Source: Cynocephalus volans | Taxonomy: Eukaryota; Chordata; Mammalia; Dermoptera; Cynocephalidae | Direction of reading: 5' to 3' | Length of the DNA: 64,000 nt | Assembly: GCF_027409185.1 (NCBI RefSeq) | Contig: NC_084469.1 | Coordinates: 99,325,835 to 99,389,834 of the forward strand | Shown: positions 22,697 through 34,439 of the stretch, piece by piece | Numbering within the stretch: position 1 is the stretch's first letter | Layout: the number at the start of each line of letters is the position of its first letter | Notes under the pieces: model-generated | What the model was told of the DNA's origin: nothing | Database searches by the model: none | The model's input: the letters and a program-made list of their open reading frames with translations, nothing else | Position numbers and translations under genes: made by a program

Positions 22697-24840
22697 GAAC
22701 CAGAGAAAGTTTGGAACATCTTATAGACTGGCTAAATGGTGGTGACCAGAATGCCAATAGAAATTTGGACTATAAAGACCATTCTAAAGAGGTCTCAGAT
22801 AGAAATGAGAAGGAGCTTTTGGACGCCGTAACAAAGATCACCCTTGCTATGAACTTGCAAGAAACTTGGCTGTATTCTATTCATGCCCAAAAGGTTTATG
22901 GAATGTGGAACTTAAAGGTGCTGACCCAGGGTATTTGGCAGAAGAAATTTCTAAGCAGCAAAGCATTCAGGAAGCTGCATGGCTACTTGGAACAGCCTAT
23001 GCTGAGTTATGGTGGCAAAGGCATGAGGTAAAGCTGACATTTACAATTTAAAAGGAAGCAGAGAGTGAAAAATTGGAAAACTCTCAGCCTGGACACATAA
23101 AGAGTGAAAAAGCGTCTTTGGGAAAGGAAATCAAGGGTGCAGCCCAGCAACTACTTGCTAAAGAGATTAGTACAGAAGAAAGGGATTATCAAGAGAAGAG
23201 GGAAAAAAACCTTGTAGGCATTTCAGAGATCTTGAGGCTGCCTCTCCCATCACAGGCCCAGAGGCCTAGAGAGACAAGAAGGTTTCAGGAAACAGCACTG
23301 AGACATCCTCCATGGGCTCACTCCCCAGGGCCCACTAGGGATGCTGCTCCACACACCCCGGCTGCTTCAGCTGCTCCAGCTGTGGCTAAATTGGCCCCAC
23401 GTGTTGCTGGACCTAAAGCTTCAGAAGATCCAAACCAGAAGCCCTGGTTGTGTCCGTGTGGTATTGAGTCTGAAGGCTCACAGAATGCAAGAGCTGTTCC
23501 ACCCCAACTTCAAAGGATGTATGGAAAAGCCTGGGGACTCAGGAAGAGATCTATTGCAGGGGAGGAGTCACCACAGAGATCTTTTGCTAGAGCAATGTTC
23601 AGCAGAAATGTGGGATTGGAGTTACAGCAGAGAACCCCCACCAGGGCCATAGGAGTGAGACCACCACGGAGGCCCCAGATTTGTAGAGCTACCAGAGTGG
23701 AACACCAACATCGGAGAGCTGTAGCATGGCCTGAGACCAGGAAAGCCATCAGAATGTGGCTGCCTGAGGACTTGAAGGCCCAATCCCCACACCAGTGTGC
23801 AGAGGACACCCGACCTGTAGTCAAGGTAGAATCTTCAGCTTTGAGATCTGATGCCTGTTCTGCTGGGTTTCAGAATTTCTTGGAACTTGTTCCCTCTTTC
23901 TTTTGTCCTATTTCTCCCTTTTCGAATGGGAATATGTACCCTATGTTGCCCCACCACTGTATCCTGGAAGTAGATAATGTTTTTGCTTCATAGATGGGAC
24001 TTTGGACTTTGGACTTGTTAGCTGAAACAAGTTAAGACTTTGTGGATGAAATAAACGTATTTGTAAATGGAAAGGACATGAATTTGAGGGCACCAGGGGT
24101 GGAATGCTCTGGATTGAATGTCCCCCCAGAGCTCATTGAAACTTAATCCCTAATCCTCACTGTGACAGTGCTAAGAGGGTGGGAAATCCTATTATGGTAA
24201 TGGAAAGGTGGGACCTTTAAGCTGTGATTAGATTGTGAGGACTGTACCCTTGTGAATTGATTGATTCAATCATGGACTAATGGGCATGGTTCTTATGTCT
24301 TTAAAAGGAGAGCTAGTGAGATTATTCCCTCTGTTTTCAGCCAATCTGCCATGTGATATCCTGCGTTGCTGTGAAGATTCACCATTCACCAACAAGGCCC
24401 TCACCTGGACTTGGGACTTCCCATCCTCTGAAACTGTAAGGAATAAATTTTTATTTCTTATAAGTTACCCAGTTTCAGGTATTCTGTTATAAGCAACAGA
24501 AACAGACTAATAGAAAATCTCGCTATGGAAGAAATGTCAGTTGGACTAAAGTTTGGTAGTATAGTTTATTTACAGTCTGCTGCAAGGTCCTTCTCTTCTC
24601 AAGAGTTAATATCAGTTCATGGACCACACATTGAGTAATCCTGCCAGAGACCATGAGTTCCGTGATGGCAAAGAACCTGTAATTATTGATTTCTGTATAA
24701 CTGGTGCCCAACGCACATGGACACAGCAATGTTTATTGTACAGCAAGGGCTGGAGTAGATTGGAGCTCGGAAAGAGAAATCAAGATATGGAGAAGCAGGC
24801 AGTGGCTCTTCAACACCTATCATGTTGACTGGCATCAATT

Positions 24841-25282
24841 ATCAGGTGGTCGGAGGGATGGATAAATGGATGGGACGGTGGAGGGATGGAAGGACTGGTT
24901 AGTGGATGGACAGATGGAGGAAAGGGAGGAAGGACAGAGAATGGAAGAAAACGGGTGGATGTATAGATGGAGGGAGGAAAGGAAGGATGGATGGATGGAT
25001 GGAAGGATGGGTGGATGGATGGATGGATGGATGGATGGATGGATGGATGGATGGATGGGTGGATGGATGGGTGGATGGATGGATGGGTGGATGGGTGGAT
25101 GGGTGGATGGATGGATGGATGGATGGATGGATGGATGGATGGATGGATGGATGGATGGATGGATGGATGGGTGGATGGATGGATGGGTGGATGGATGGAT
25201 GGATGGATGGATGGGTGGGTGGGTGGATGGATGGATGGGTGGATGGATGGATGGGTGGATGGATGGATGGATGGATGGAACA
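24841..25282. repeat. (TGGA)n / (TGGG) tetranucleotide array
   Basis: About 440 bp. The first 150 bp are degenerate (AGGA, TAGA); the remainder is TGGA interspersed with GGTGGA units. All long frames here are repeat translations. Confidence 0.95.
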
Positions 25283-25299
25283 AATCATGATTAAAGTTA

Positions 25300-25980
25300 T
25301 TTGTGACTGAACCATGTAATTCAAAAGAACAGAGAAGAGAAAATGGCAAATAAAGTGTTATAGATGTGTGCCTAAACTATAAATCCTTTGCATACCTCAA
25401 AGATTAATCCTTTACATATTTTGCCACTTTCATGTGCCACCCACACTATCGTTTTCTTAATACAGGTAACTCCTGCTTAATGTCCGTGATCCATTTCTGA
25501 AAAGCAGATGCTCACCAAAGTGTCCATTGGGACTCTATATTCCATTATTTTAAATGGGAGAAGGTTGGATTGTGCATCAACCCAAAACTCTCAAACAATT
25601 TCCTGAAATGTGGCTGACACCAGTAAAAGGCTTATGCATCAATAATGAATTATCATGTTAGGATATGAAATACTTAAAAGTCTGCTTTTTGTTAACCAAA
25701 AACTGGTTATTAACAGTATGGGGTCATATTTCTCTTCATTGATTCCTTTTCCAACGTTTTCTCCAGTCACAACTTTTGGAGGACTCATTACAGAACATTA
25801 ACTTTTGCTTTTGCCAAAATATGGAAGGTCCTGGGGAAACAAATTCAGCACAAGTGCACAACAGCAGAGAACGGCTCACACTTAGCATGATGTTATGGTA
25901 ACCTCTCTTAGCATCTGCAATATCTGACACACACTCTGTGCGATTATAACTCAAGACGTTTTTCCTACACATCATTTTAT
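25300..25980. other. Intergenic, no confident identification
   Basis: AT-rich unique-looking sequence. 'ggtaactcctgcttaatgtc' near 25470 faintly resembles the end of a Tigger-type DNA transposon, but I cannot follow it. No gene is seen. Confidence 0.35.
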
Positions 25981-25997
25981 TTAAAATCTTATATTTA

Positions 25998-26162
25998 GGG
26001 CCGGCCCGTGGCTCACTCGGGAGAGTGTGGTGCTGATAACACCAAGGCCACAGGTTTGGATCCCGTATAGGGATGGCCGGTTTGCTCACTGGGTGAGCGT
26101 GGTGCTGACAACACCAAGTCAAGGGTTAAGATCCCCTTACCGGTCATCTTTTAAAGAAAAAA
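25998..26162 (+). mobile_element. tRNA-derived CYN-like SINE, dimer, perfect 15-bp target duplication
   Basis: Starts GGGCCGGCCCGTGGCTCACT and has two units around 'atagggatggccggtttgc', with a tail of A's. The duplication AAAATCTTATATTTA sits at 25983-25997 and 26163-26177, identical on both sides. The perfect repeats and clean sequence mean it is young. Confidence 0.92.
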
Positions 26163-26246
26163 AAAATCTTATATTTATCTTGGTGTAAATATAAACTTTT
26201 CCTGTAAAACCATGGGCAAGAAAACCTTATATTGGAAGATATATAC

Positions 26247-26648
26247 TGCTGTGGTTTGAATGTTTCCCCCAAGCTCACATTGTAGCTTAATCTCCAAGAT
26301 GACATTTGAAAGGTGGGGCCTTTGGGAGGTGATTGGGTCGTGAGGGCTCTCCTTCCATGTATGGGTTAACGGCTTAGTGGTTTTAATGGGTTGTCAGGGA
26401 GTGGCTCTGGTGGCTTTATAAGGAGAGTAAGCATATTAGCATGTACTGTAGCTCAGCCTTCACTATGTGATATCCTGTGCCACCTTGGAACTCTGTTGAG
26501 ATTCCCCACCAAAAAGAAGTTCCTTACCAATGTGCCCTTTAACTCTGGACGTCCCAGCCTCCAAACTGTAAGAAAAAAAATCTATTTTTTTAATAAATTG
26601 CTCAGTTTCAGGTATTCTGTTATAAGCAACAGAAAATTGACTGATGCA
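26247..26648 (+). mobile_element. Solo MaLR (MST/THE1-like) LTR fossil
   Basis: Starts TGCTGTGGTTTGAATG, contains 'gaaaggtggggcctttggga' and 'cgtcccagcctccaaactg', and ends near 'cagaaaattgactgatgca'. LTR-sized, about 400 bp. No internal region is attached. Confidence 0.85.
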
Positions 26649-26759
26649 CACACATTTTATGAACTTTGGGCATTAACACCGAGAGACTGTGCATTCTACT
26701 GGGGAAAATACACTGGAATAACCAGGGAGATATTCTACAGAATATTCCTTCATTTTTTT

Positions 26760-27218
26760 TTTAATCACTCATTTTTAGTTTTGGGGGGTTTTGTTTGTTT
26801 GTTTTGGTTTTATAACTTTGACAATCAGCAGATAGTTCTCGTCCACATGGACTGTCTGCAGGTTTTGGGGAGTGGTAACAGATACACAGGTAACCAAAGT
26901 ACAGAGCTTGTTTGGTGAATCTTCATCCTCGTTACGCTTTCTGGACAACCACACACAGAGACAATATGGGACATTCCTCATTCCTTTGGTCCAGACAGCT
27001 TTGTTGATCCTGGTATCGATGTACACATCTGGAGTCCCCATCTTCTCCATGGCAACTTTCCAGATCTCTTTGAGGGCCCAAGGGACATGCTTCTTGAAAC
27101 CTCCTTCATGGATACACTTGTGAATGTTGATGGTGTATTCTCAGGTCACCACCTCATTGATGGCAGAATCCCTTCTGCCACCCTTCTTTGCAGGAGCCAT
27201 CCTGTTGGGCCCAAGTTA
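26760..27218 (-). pseudogene. RPL31P: RPL31 processed pseudogene
   Basis: This is a retrocopy of the ribosomal protein L31 mRNA on the minus strand. The ATG is at 27200, and the coding-homologous part runs down to about 26835. It encodes recognisable L31 blocks: [34 protein letters not shown] and [10 protein letters not shown]. It is intronless, has a 3' UTR-like 'caaagttataaaacc' (complement) and ends in an A-rich tail (T-run at about 26752-26762). It is dead: an in-frame TGA replaces the Arg codon of VVTREY early on, and the normal stop after DEN is lost. It is typical L1-driven retroposition. Confidence 0.93.
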
Positions 27219-27339
27219 GAAAGGAAGTCTAGTTGGTTTTTTTATAATTGACTTAATTTCATCTTTTGTGCTGACGGTGTACAATTCCCAAACCATCGCC
27301 TTCTGCCTTTGGAAGAGATAAGCCTAAAATGATGGAAAT

Positions 27340-28200
27340 GGCTAAAAAATAGAAACACCAAGTCTTCTCTCAGTTTTCTAACTTAGTACAACATACTAAA
27401 ACGGATGGGATGCAGTAGAAGCAGTACTGAGAGCAAAGTTTACAGTGATAAATGCCTAAATTTAAAGAGAAAAATCTCAAATAAACAACCTAACTTTAAA
27501 CCTCAAGGAACTATAAAAAAGGAACAGACTAAGCCCAAAGTTAGCAGAAGGGAGAAAATAATACAGATAGGAGCAGAAATAAATAAAATAGAGAACAGGA
27601 AAACAATATAAAAAATAAAACTGAGTTTGTTTTTCAAACATATCAACAAAATTAATAGACCTTTGACTAGATTAGGGAAAAAAAGAAAAGATGCAAATAA
27701 ATAAAATCACACATGAAAGAGTAGACATTACAACTGACGTCACAGAAATAAAAAGTTTTCATAAGAAAATGTTTTTAAGTTCTAAAAGTTTAAAAAATAC
27801 TTATAAAAATGTTTTTGTAAGTATTTCTGATGTCACAGAAATAAAAAGTGTTATAGGAGACTACTATGAATAATTATATGCCAGCAAATTGGATAACCTA
27901 GAAGAAATGGATAAATTTCTAAAAACACACTACCCATCAAGACTGAATCATGAAGAAAAAGAAATCTGAACAGACATATGTCTAGCAAGGAGACTGAATC
28001 AGTAATCAAAAACCTCCCAACAAAGAAAAGCCCAGGACCAGACGGCTTCATTGGTAAGTTCTACCAAATGTGTAAGGAAGAATTAACACCAATACTTCTC
28101 AAACTCTTCCCCCGAAAAACCGAAGAGATGGGAAAACTTCCAAACTCATTTTACAAGACCAGCATTACACTGATACCAGAACCAGAAATAAAGTAAATAC
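27340..28200 (+). mobile_element. L1 ORF2 fragment
   Basis: Contains 'agtactgagagcaaagttta', 'caacaaaattaatagacctt' and the reverse-transcriptase region 'cccaggaccagacggcttca'. That gives the pieces [22 protein letters not shown] and [19 protein letters not shown], hallmarks of L1 ORF2. Truncated at both ends and decayed. Confidence 0.88.
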
Positions 28201-28599
28201 ATATAAATAAATAAAAACTGGGTTTTTTAATGGGAAAAGAAAATAATAATAAGGAAAAGAAAACTACAGGCTTTCTAGTTTGGACACCAAAGCATCATGC
28301 CTCCAAAACTTAAGTAATTAATGAGATAACCAACCTCAAGAGCCTCGAGCATCCCAGATGCTCAGTAAAGTTTCTTCCCTTTGCCCAGCTCCTCTATGCC
28401 TTCTCCTGCTACCACTCACCCACCCACCACTGCCACCACCTTCCAAAATGGTACCCACCCATCAAAGATCACCTGCAAGGCCACCTGTTCTGGTTTCTCT
28501 CACCTGACTGTCTTCTTCCCGCCAGACTCACCTGGCCTTGTGCAAAGAATCCACTAATGCTCAGCTTGGGTTATGCTCCAATTGTGTGTATCTGGCTGT

Positions 28600-28800
28600 G
28601 TAGCGCACTGAGCTAGAATGCAGCTTAGGAGCCAGACATCCTGGATTGAAAACCTGATTCTACCTTTCACGAGCTATAAGACGCCAGGCAAGTTAACATT
28701 TCTGTGCCTCATTTTCCTCCCCTGTGACATGAGAATAAGGATGAAATGAGCTAACAGTTGTGACCCACTTAAAAAGTAACTAGCACAATTGGTGCCATTA
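28600..28800 (+). repeat. MIR SINE
   Basis: 'gagccagacatcctggattg', 'acgccaggcaagttaac' and 'ctgtgcctcattttcctc' follow the MIR consensus order. Confidence 0.75.
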
Positions 28801-28904
28801 TCAGTGTAATAATATTATTACCACCGTTATTGTCGAGTCTTGGACATAGTCCATTTCTACTTTGCTTCTGGCCTGATACACATATTTCTCTTTCTTTCTC
28901 AGCT

Positions 28905-29690
28905 TATCTTTTCTTTTTCCCAACTGTGGTAAAATACTTCTAACACAGCATAAAATTTACCATCTTAACCATTTCCAAGCATTCAGTTCAATAGTTAACT
29001 ATATTCACACTGTTGTTATTCAACCAATCTCAGAACTTTTTTTATCTTGCAAAATTGAAACTCTTTACCTATTAAACAACTCCCTGTTTCCCCTTCCCCC
29101 CATCCCCTGGTGCCCACCTTTCTTCTTTCTGTTTCTATGAGTTTTACTATTCTAGGGACCTCATATAAGTGGAGTAATTTCAGACAGTATTGGTCTTTTT
29201 TGTGACTGGCTTTTTTCACTTGGCATACTGTCCTTGGGGTTCATCCATGTTGTTGCATGTGTCAGAATTTCCTTCCTTTTTAAGGCTGAGTAATATTCCA
29301 TTGCATGTATACACCACATTTTGCTTATCGTTTCATCCATCGATGGACACTTGGGTTGCATCCACATTTTGGCTATTGTGAATAATGCAGCTACAAACAT
29401 GGGTGTGCAAACATCTCTTCAAGACCGTTCTTACACTTATTTTGGGTATATAAGCAGAAAAGGAACTGCTGGCTCATATGGTAATTCTACATTTAAATTT
29501 TGAGGAACTACCATACTGTTTTCCATAGGGGCTGCACCATTTTACAGTCCCACCAATAGTACGCAGTGGTTCCAGTTTTTCCACATCCTCACCAATACTT
29601 TCAATATTCTGGGGGTTTTATTATTATTATTATTGTTTATTTAGGAAAGCTCTCCTAAAAAGTGTGAGGTGGTATCTCATTGTGGTTTTG
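28905..29690 (-). mobile_element. Antisense L1 3' end (L1M-like)
   Basis: The complement reads an old L1 3' UTR. Plus-strand marks are 'gagtaatattccattgcatg', 'gatggacacttgggttgcat' and 'gtaattctacatttaaattt'. Confidence 0.85.
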
Positions 29691-29694
29691 ATTC

Positions 29695-30580
29695 CAGCTT
29701 ATGTTTTGGGTAAAAATCTCTTTTGCTGCATCTCATGCTCCCTTACCAATCATGTCAAAACTGGAGTTGGTTGCAGGGAAAGAAAGACTGTTACTGCTGC
29801 TTTCTGATTTCACCCATACCTGGAAGTGTGGAGCAGTGAACCAAAGGGGCCAAATTCATCCTTGGGTTAAATCCAAGAAATGAGCATTTAGCATGAAAGG
29901 TCAGCCACCTGTTAAAGGCAGGTAGATGCCAAGTCATGGCAAGAAAGAAGCAAAGGCATAGAAGAGGTGATCAGCTCCAAGACATGCTTCTTTCAATAGG
30001 GCCAAGACGGTGGGGCTCTTTCCCACCATTGCCAGCTGCTGTGTCTGGTTAAAGTCTCCACATACACACAACCCCTGCCTTGGCTGGAATCACACCTTTA
30101 GGATCTGGAGATTTCAACCAGGGCTTCAAAAGACCTAATAACACCCAAAGCTAGACACTTCCCCAAAAGAACAGGTCAACGGTAGACTAATGGCCAAGGC
30201 AATTCAGGCATGGGAGATGGGCTCCCATGCTGTGTTTTGTAATGCTAACAGGGGGGTGCCGCTTTGGGGAGAAAAAGACTCAGTTTTTCACCAACACACC
30301 TATCCAAAACTCACCTGCTGATACCAGCGACACTGCAAACAGCTGAGAGGAAGATACACATGGGGTAGAAATGGTTCTGTCACATCTGGAGAGCCTCCCT
30401 CACCAAAAAATACACCATAAACTTAAAGTAGAAAGATACTAAGAAATATCTAGATATTTGGTCTACAGACTGGAAAAACAGCCCCTACCATTACATAATG
30501 TTAAGCATCCTGTTTGCACAAGACCAGGTAAAAGTCACAAGTCTCCTGGTTCTTTCCTAACCTTATTCTGAAGCCCATGG
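29695..30580. other. Intergenic, no confident identification
   Basis: No exon, SINE or L1 part recognised in about 0.9 kb. It may belong to the same unnamed element as the following repeat copy B. Confidence 0.35.
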
Positions 30581-30588
30581 AGCCAGGC

Positions 30589-30910
30589 CCATGAGCAAAC
30601 CCCGTGCAAGACACCCATCAGCTCTCCTATCTCACAATGACTTCTGATAACACCTCCCAGAATGTGTCACTCCCTGCTTAGCCTTCCATCACCTTCTCTG
30701 CTCAAGCAGTGATGAGCTAACTGCCAAGGGATGGAGACATTGCACCAAAAGCCTCTTCCAGCCTCCCCTTTCAACTGAAGAGAAAAATTAATTGCAGTGA
30801 GTCAGGTGCCCTATATCTAGAACAGGCCCCAGTAGAGCATGAGAAAACCAGAGAACACAATTATGCTCAGTGCTTAATTAACTGCAGCGACAGAGAAAGG
30901 AGCATTAGCA
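30589..30910 (+). repeat. Unnamed dispersed repeat, copy B
   Basis: Collinear with 20788-21100 (see that entry), including 'cttctgataacacctccc' and 'gagaaaaattaattgcagtg'. Old divergence. Confidence 0.5.
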
Positions 30911-31014
30911 TGGACACCCAAAAAGGGCCAGACAATCCAAACACCACTGAGAGTCCCAAGGGAGAAGAATCAGTAAAGGCTTCTGTTTTAAAGGTTTTAT
31001 TATTATCCAGGTAT

Positions 31015-31524
31015 GGCAAGACTAACAGATCAGGCACTAATTGCTATTGAAAAGATAACTTATTACTCACCGTTCCCAAGAGAAAGGGGTCATGCGAGAA
31101 AGTACCACGGATGATCAAAAAGCAGAGGGACTGAGGGGGAGATGTGGGCAAAAGTCTTTATTGTGGTTGCCACAGGAAAAAACGGGCAAGGCTAAGTAAG
31201 CAGGCTTAGAATTGGCTAGTTTGGATAATCTCAGCAGACTCTGGTGTGTAGGGGATAAACCTAGTTGCCTGGTACCTGGCCCTGCAGTGGGTTAGGGCAG
31301 GTCGATAGTGGCCCAGAATGTGAGACCCCAATACAGGAGGTGGTTGGGGGTTGTGAACTCTGGATTGGTTGGTTTGCATAGAAAAGACACACTTGCAAGC
31401 AAAATTGTTTACTTTCTCTAGAAATTGGCCAATCCTGGGAGGGATAGTCTCTCCAGGATTAGCAAGTCCCCAAGATGTCAAAGCATCAAAAATACAGAAT
31501 AAAAATTCTGATTAATACAACATT
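31015..31524 (-). mobile_element. LTR fossil, ERV1-like, antisense
   Basis: On the minus strand it begins TGTTGTATTAATCAG (complement ends at about 31524), carries AATAAAGACTTTTGCCC (complement at about 31150-31166) with downstream GT/T-rich sequence, and fades at about 31015. LTR-like architecture; the ends are approximate. Confidence 0.5.
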
Positions 31525-31774
31525 CATATTTGTTCTCTGGGGTTTGTGGCAAAACTGCTGAAGTCATCGGTGGTTTCTGACACTGAATGCACAGTAGACG
31601 GACCCAGGAAGCTTTTTTAAATGTGATACGTGTGCCACACTGCAGATAAGCAAATCAGAATCGCTGGGGAGGGGGAACTTCTGAAGAATGGATGGACTTC
31701 TTCACTTCCGCAGAGATAGGGGGAGGTGAAGTGTCCCAGAAAATCTGGGATTACCCTGGTACAAAAGCACCCCA

Positions 31775-31874
31775 GGGCTGGCCGGTTAGCTCAGTTGGTT
31801 AGAGCACCATCGTCAAGGGTTCAGATCCCCACACTGACCAGCAGCCAAAAAAAATAATAATAATAAAATAAAAT
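31775..31874 (+). mobile_element. tRNA-derived CYN-like SINE, monomer, with target duplication
   Basis: GGGCTGGCCGGTTAGCTCAG start with 'ttagagcacc' and 'gggttcagatcccc' boxes and an (AAT)n(AAAAT)n tail. Flanked by AAAAGCACCCCA at 31763-31774 and 31875-31886. Confidence 0.92.
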
Positions 31875-32034
31875 AAAAGCACCCCAAATTCAGGAGTGTG
31901 ATCCTCTCTGGGGAGGGATCCACAGAAGGCTTTCAATGTGTCAGTTGTTTTTGTTGTTGTTGCTGGGTGGTGAATGCACACAAGCACTTGAGATTGTGTG
32001 TGTGTGAGTGTGTGTGTGTGCACGTGCACACGCG

Positions 32035-32690
32035 TGGTCAGTCCTCATTTTTCACAGATTCCATGTTTGAGAATTCACCTACTTGCTCGAATTTATTTGT
32101 AATCCCCAAATCAACACAGGTGGGACTTTCTAGGCCATTTGAAGACAGACATACGCAGAATGGTGCAAAATTTGAGTCTCCCTACAGGCAGTTTCCCAGC
32201 AGAGGTCACACGAGGTAACGTGCCGCCTTCTTATTTCAGCTCTCTTACCGTGAACAAGTGTCCTTCCTGTGGTTTATTTAGTGCCACATGTTTCACATTT
32301 TTATGCTTTTTTGTTGGTGATTTCACTGTTGAAAATGGCCCCCAAGCATAGCACAGAAATGCTGTCTAGTGCTCCTAAGCCTAAGGAAGCTGTGATGTGC
32401 CTGCCAGAGAAAATGTATGTGTTAGATCTGCCTCCTTCAGGCATGAGTTGCAGAGCGGTTGGCTGTAAGTTAAAAGCAAATGGATCAACCATGTATATTA
32501 AATGAAGTGTCTTTGAAACACACACAACACAAAGTTATGTATTGATTACTTGATGAAAATGTGATCAGAGGCTCACACAAACCTAAACCTGTATGTCCCC
32601 TAGGAGCAGCAGTGGGGGTATTTACTAATTCAGTGTTCACAGCAACTTTATAGACAGATCCATCACAATAAAGAGAATCAACAATTTACT
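32035..32690 (+). mobile_element. Tigger-like (pogo) DNA transposon, internally deleted
   Basis: The 5' part follows Tigger-family ends and 5' UTR. A start of the transposase frame is visible at about 32332-32503 (MAPKHSTEMLSSAPKPKEAV then SGMSCRAVGCKLKANGSTMY), an HTH-like N-terminus related to CENP-B. The frame stops there and the 3' end follows directly ('gttatgtattgattacttga', 'agcaactttatagacagatc'). Nearly all of the catalytic domain is absent, so it is a non-autonomous derivative. Confidence 0.75.
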
Positions 32691-32845
32691 CTGTGTGTGT
32701 GATTTTTGTATGCCTGAAACATTTTGCCATTTAAATTTTAAATTAAAAAAAAGTAATTTAGATATAAAATAATTCAACCCTGTAGTTTCAGCTCTACTTT
32801 GAGAAGTTTCCCTTTCATCTTCCAAATGTCTTCAAGGCTACAGAC

Positions 32846-33010
32846 AATACTGCTCAAAGTGGAGTCCGTGGACCAGCGCAACAGGATCACCTGGGAGCTT
32901 GTTAGAAATGCAGGATCTCGGGCCCCACCCAGGAATCAGGAACTCTGGATTTAAACAAGCCCTCCTGGCGATTCTGATACACGCTCAAGCATGAGAACCA
33001 GCCGCTCTGT
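32846..33010 (-). mobile_element. MER5-like hAT-Charlie remnant
   Basis: 'tggagtccgtggaccagcgc', 'atcacctgggagcttgttag' and 'gggccccacccaggaatcag' are MER5-type sequence. Short non-autonomous element. Confidence 0.65.
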
Positions 33011-33069
33011 GAGAACAGCCTCGCAACTGGTCTCTCTGTGCGTCCCCTTCCTGATGACCAGGGGAATTA

Positions 33070-33290
33070 AGAATTTAATATCAGTAATCCCCACTTGCTG
33101 TGCATTGAGATGTCCTGGAGCTTTAAAAATCACAGACCCTTGGACTCCATTCCCAGGGATTATTATTTAATTGATCTGGGGTGCAGCCTAAACGTGGAGT
33201 CTTGTGGGTTTCTTTTGTTGTTTTGTTGTAGTTGTTTTCAGTTCCCCTGGTGATTCTAATTGCAACCATGGTTGAGAACTTCTGGCCAAA
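33070..33290. mobile_element. hAT-Charlie (MER5-related) remnant
   Basis: Ends 'ggttgagaacttctgg' and contains 'ccttggactccattcccagg', as in Charlie-derived non-autonomous elements. Interrupted by a T/G-rich (TTGT)n stretch. Confidence 0.5.
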
Positions 33291-33604
33291 ATAGCAAATG
33301 ATTTAGCTGAAGGAAAAGAAAAGAAGTCGGTGGTCTTGGGCGCCCTCTGCTGACGCTCGTCTCCCAGGGACCTTAGATGCGAGTGCAAAAAGGAACCGGC
33401 CCACACAGGCTTTGAAAGAGTCCTCTACACATATCTAAAGTCTATTTGATGTATGTGCTAGAAATGCCCTTTCTAGACATATGCCCATTTAAATTCCTGA
33501 TTCCATTTCAAAGCTATTGCTTAGATGTTTCCGATTATCCTTTGCAAACACATACACACACAGACACACACAGAGACCACACTATTTATGTGACAAACCC
33601 TTAC

Positions 33605-33830
33605 ATAGCATTTACTATGTGCCAGCCACGAACATAAACACTTCATAAATAATAACTTCCAACCTCGTAGGTGTCCTTTGAAGCCGGTACTATTACCCGT
33701 CCCTTTGGCAAATGGAGAAACTGAGGCACAGAGAGGTTAATAGTTTGCCTCAGTTATTAAGCAGAGGCACCAGGGTTTAAACCCCAGCAGCCTGGCCCCA
33801 GATCTGTGGTCTTAAGCACGTAATTGCTCT
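33605..33830 (-). repeat. MIR SINE, antisense
   Basis: 'atggagaaactgaggcacag', 'agaggttaatagtttgcctc' and 'ttactatgtgccagccacg' are the complement of MIR. Confidence 0.85.
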
Positions 33831-34024
33831 GCTGCCTATAGTCATAACACTCTCTGCACCATTTGCTTTATTATCCCAGAATCTAACACCTGTTGTGTGC
33901 CAGACATGGCATCCCCATTTTACCCAAGAGGGAACACAGACTCAGAGTCCCTGTGCCTGCATCCACTCTGTTTCAGATGGATCTTAGGCCTCATAATTTC
34001 CCAGACCCACAGGCAGCCACCGCA

Positions 34025-34160
34025 GTATCTCAAAGATCTGGGTTTACTTCCTGACTCTGCTCCATCTCAACTGTGACTTTGGACATCGCTTCACCTCCCT
34101 GGGCCTCTATTTCCTCATCAGAAAAATGGACATAGTACCCATTTCTAAGTCATAAACTCG
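34025..34160 (+). repeat. MIR SINE
   Basis: 'ctgggtttacttcctgactc' followed by 'cacctccctgggcctctatt' and 'atcagaaaaatggacatagt'. Confidence 0.8.
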
Positions 34161-34439
34161 CCATGAGAGTTTGCCCAACCTCCTTTCTACACTGTCACCT
34201 AACATCCCCTTTCACTTGTCATGATGATTCTTTAAAGATTTTTTTTAAAAATGTATGATTGTTTCAACTGGCTGTAACCTAAATTCACCAAAATACCACG
34301 TCCATCCTGCAGCTGTGTTGAATAAGGTGGTGTCGGGGGAGAAACCGCCCCTTCGACACACAGCTGTTTCACTAGTGGGGCCAAAGGTTGGGCCCCGAAC
34401 ACAATCTGGTGAAATAGTCTATCTGAATTAAACACTAGA

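Larger units (their letters stand above)
21861..24512 (+). mobile_element. MaLR (THE1/MST-like) provirus fossil with both LTRs
   Basis: The 5' LTR is 21861 to about 22260 and the 3' LTR 24105-24512. Both start TGCT-TGGATTGAATGTCC and end near GACTAATA, with AATAAA-type poly-A signals. The roughly 1.85-kb interior resembles MST/THE1 internal sequence ('gcagctttggaactgggtg', 'aaatttctaagcagcaaagc'). Like other MaLRs it has no pol or env that I can see; it is a non-autonomous ERVL relative and a broken fossil. Two lineage-specific SINEs have inserted into the interior (22314-22416 and about 22525-22696), so it predates them. Retention of both LTRs is less common than solo LTRs. Confidence 0.85.

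Noticed and set aside
23073-23993. 306-codon open frame as a possible host gene
   Set aside because: Lies wholly inside the interior of a MaLR fossil; treated as part of that element and not as a gene.
24810-25349. Long Ile-His-Pro-Ser and Trp-Met-Asp-Gly frames, here and at 55922-56782
   Set aside because: Translation of TGGA tetranucleotide arrays; a 4-bp repeat stays open in all frames.
31775-31850. tRNA-Ile gene
   Set aside because: The tRNA-like boxes are followed by an A-rich tail and flanked by target duplications, and the cloverleaf is incomplete; it is a SINE. The same holds for the copies at 22314, 25998, 35430, 43397 and 53644.
34232-34435. Minus-strand 67-codon frame as a gene fragment
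   Set aside because: No known family, no splice evidence; adjoining L1 sequence begins at 34440.
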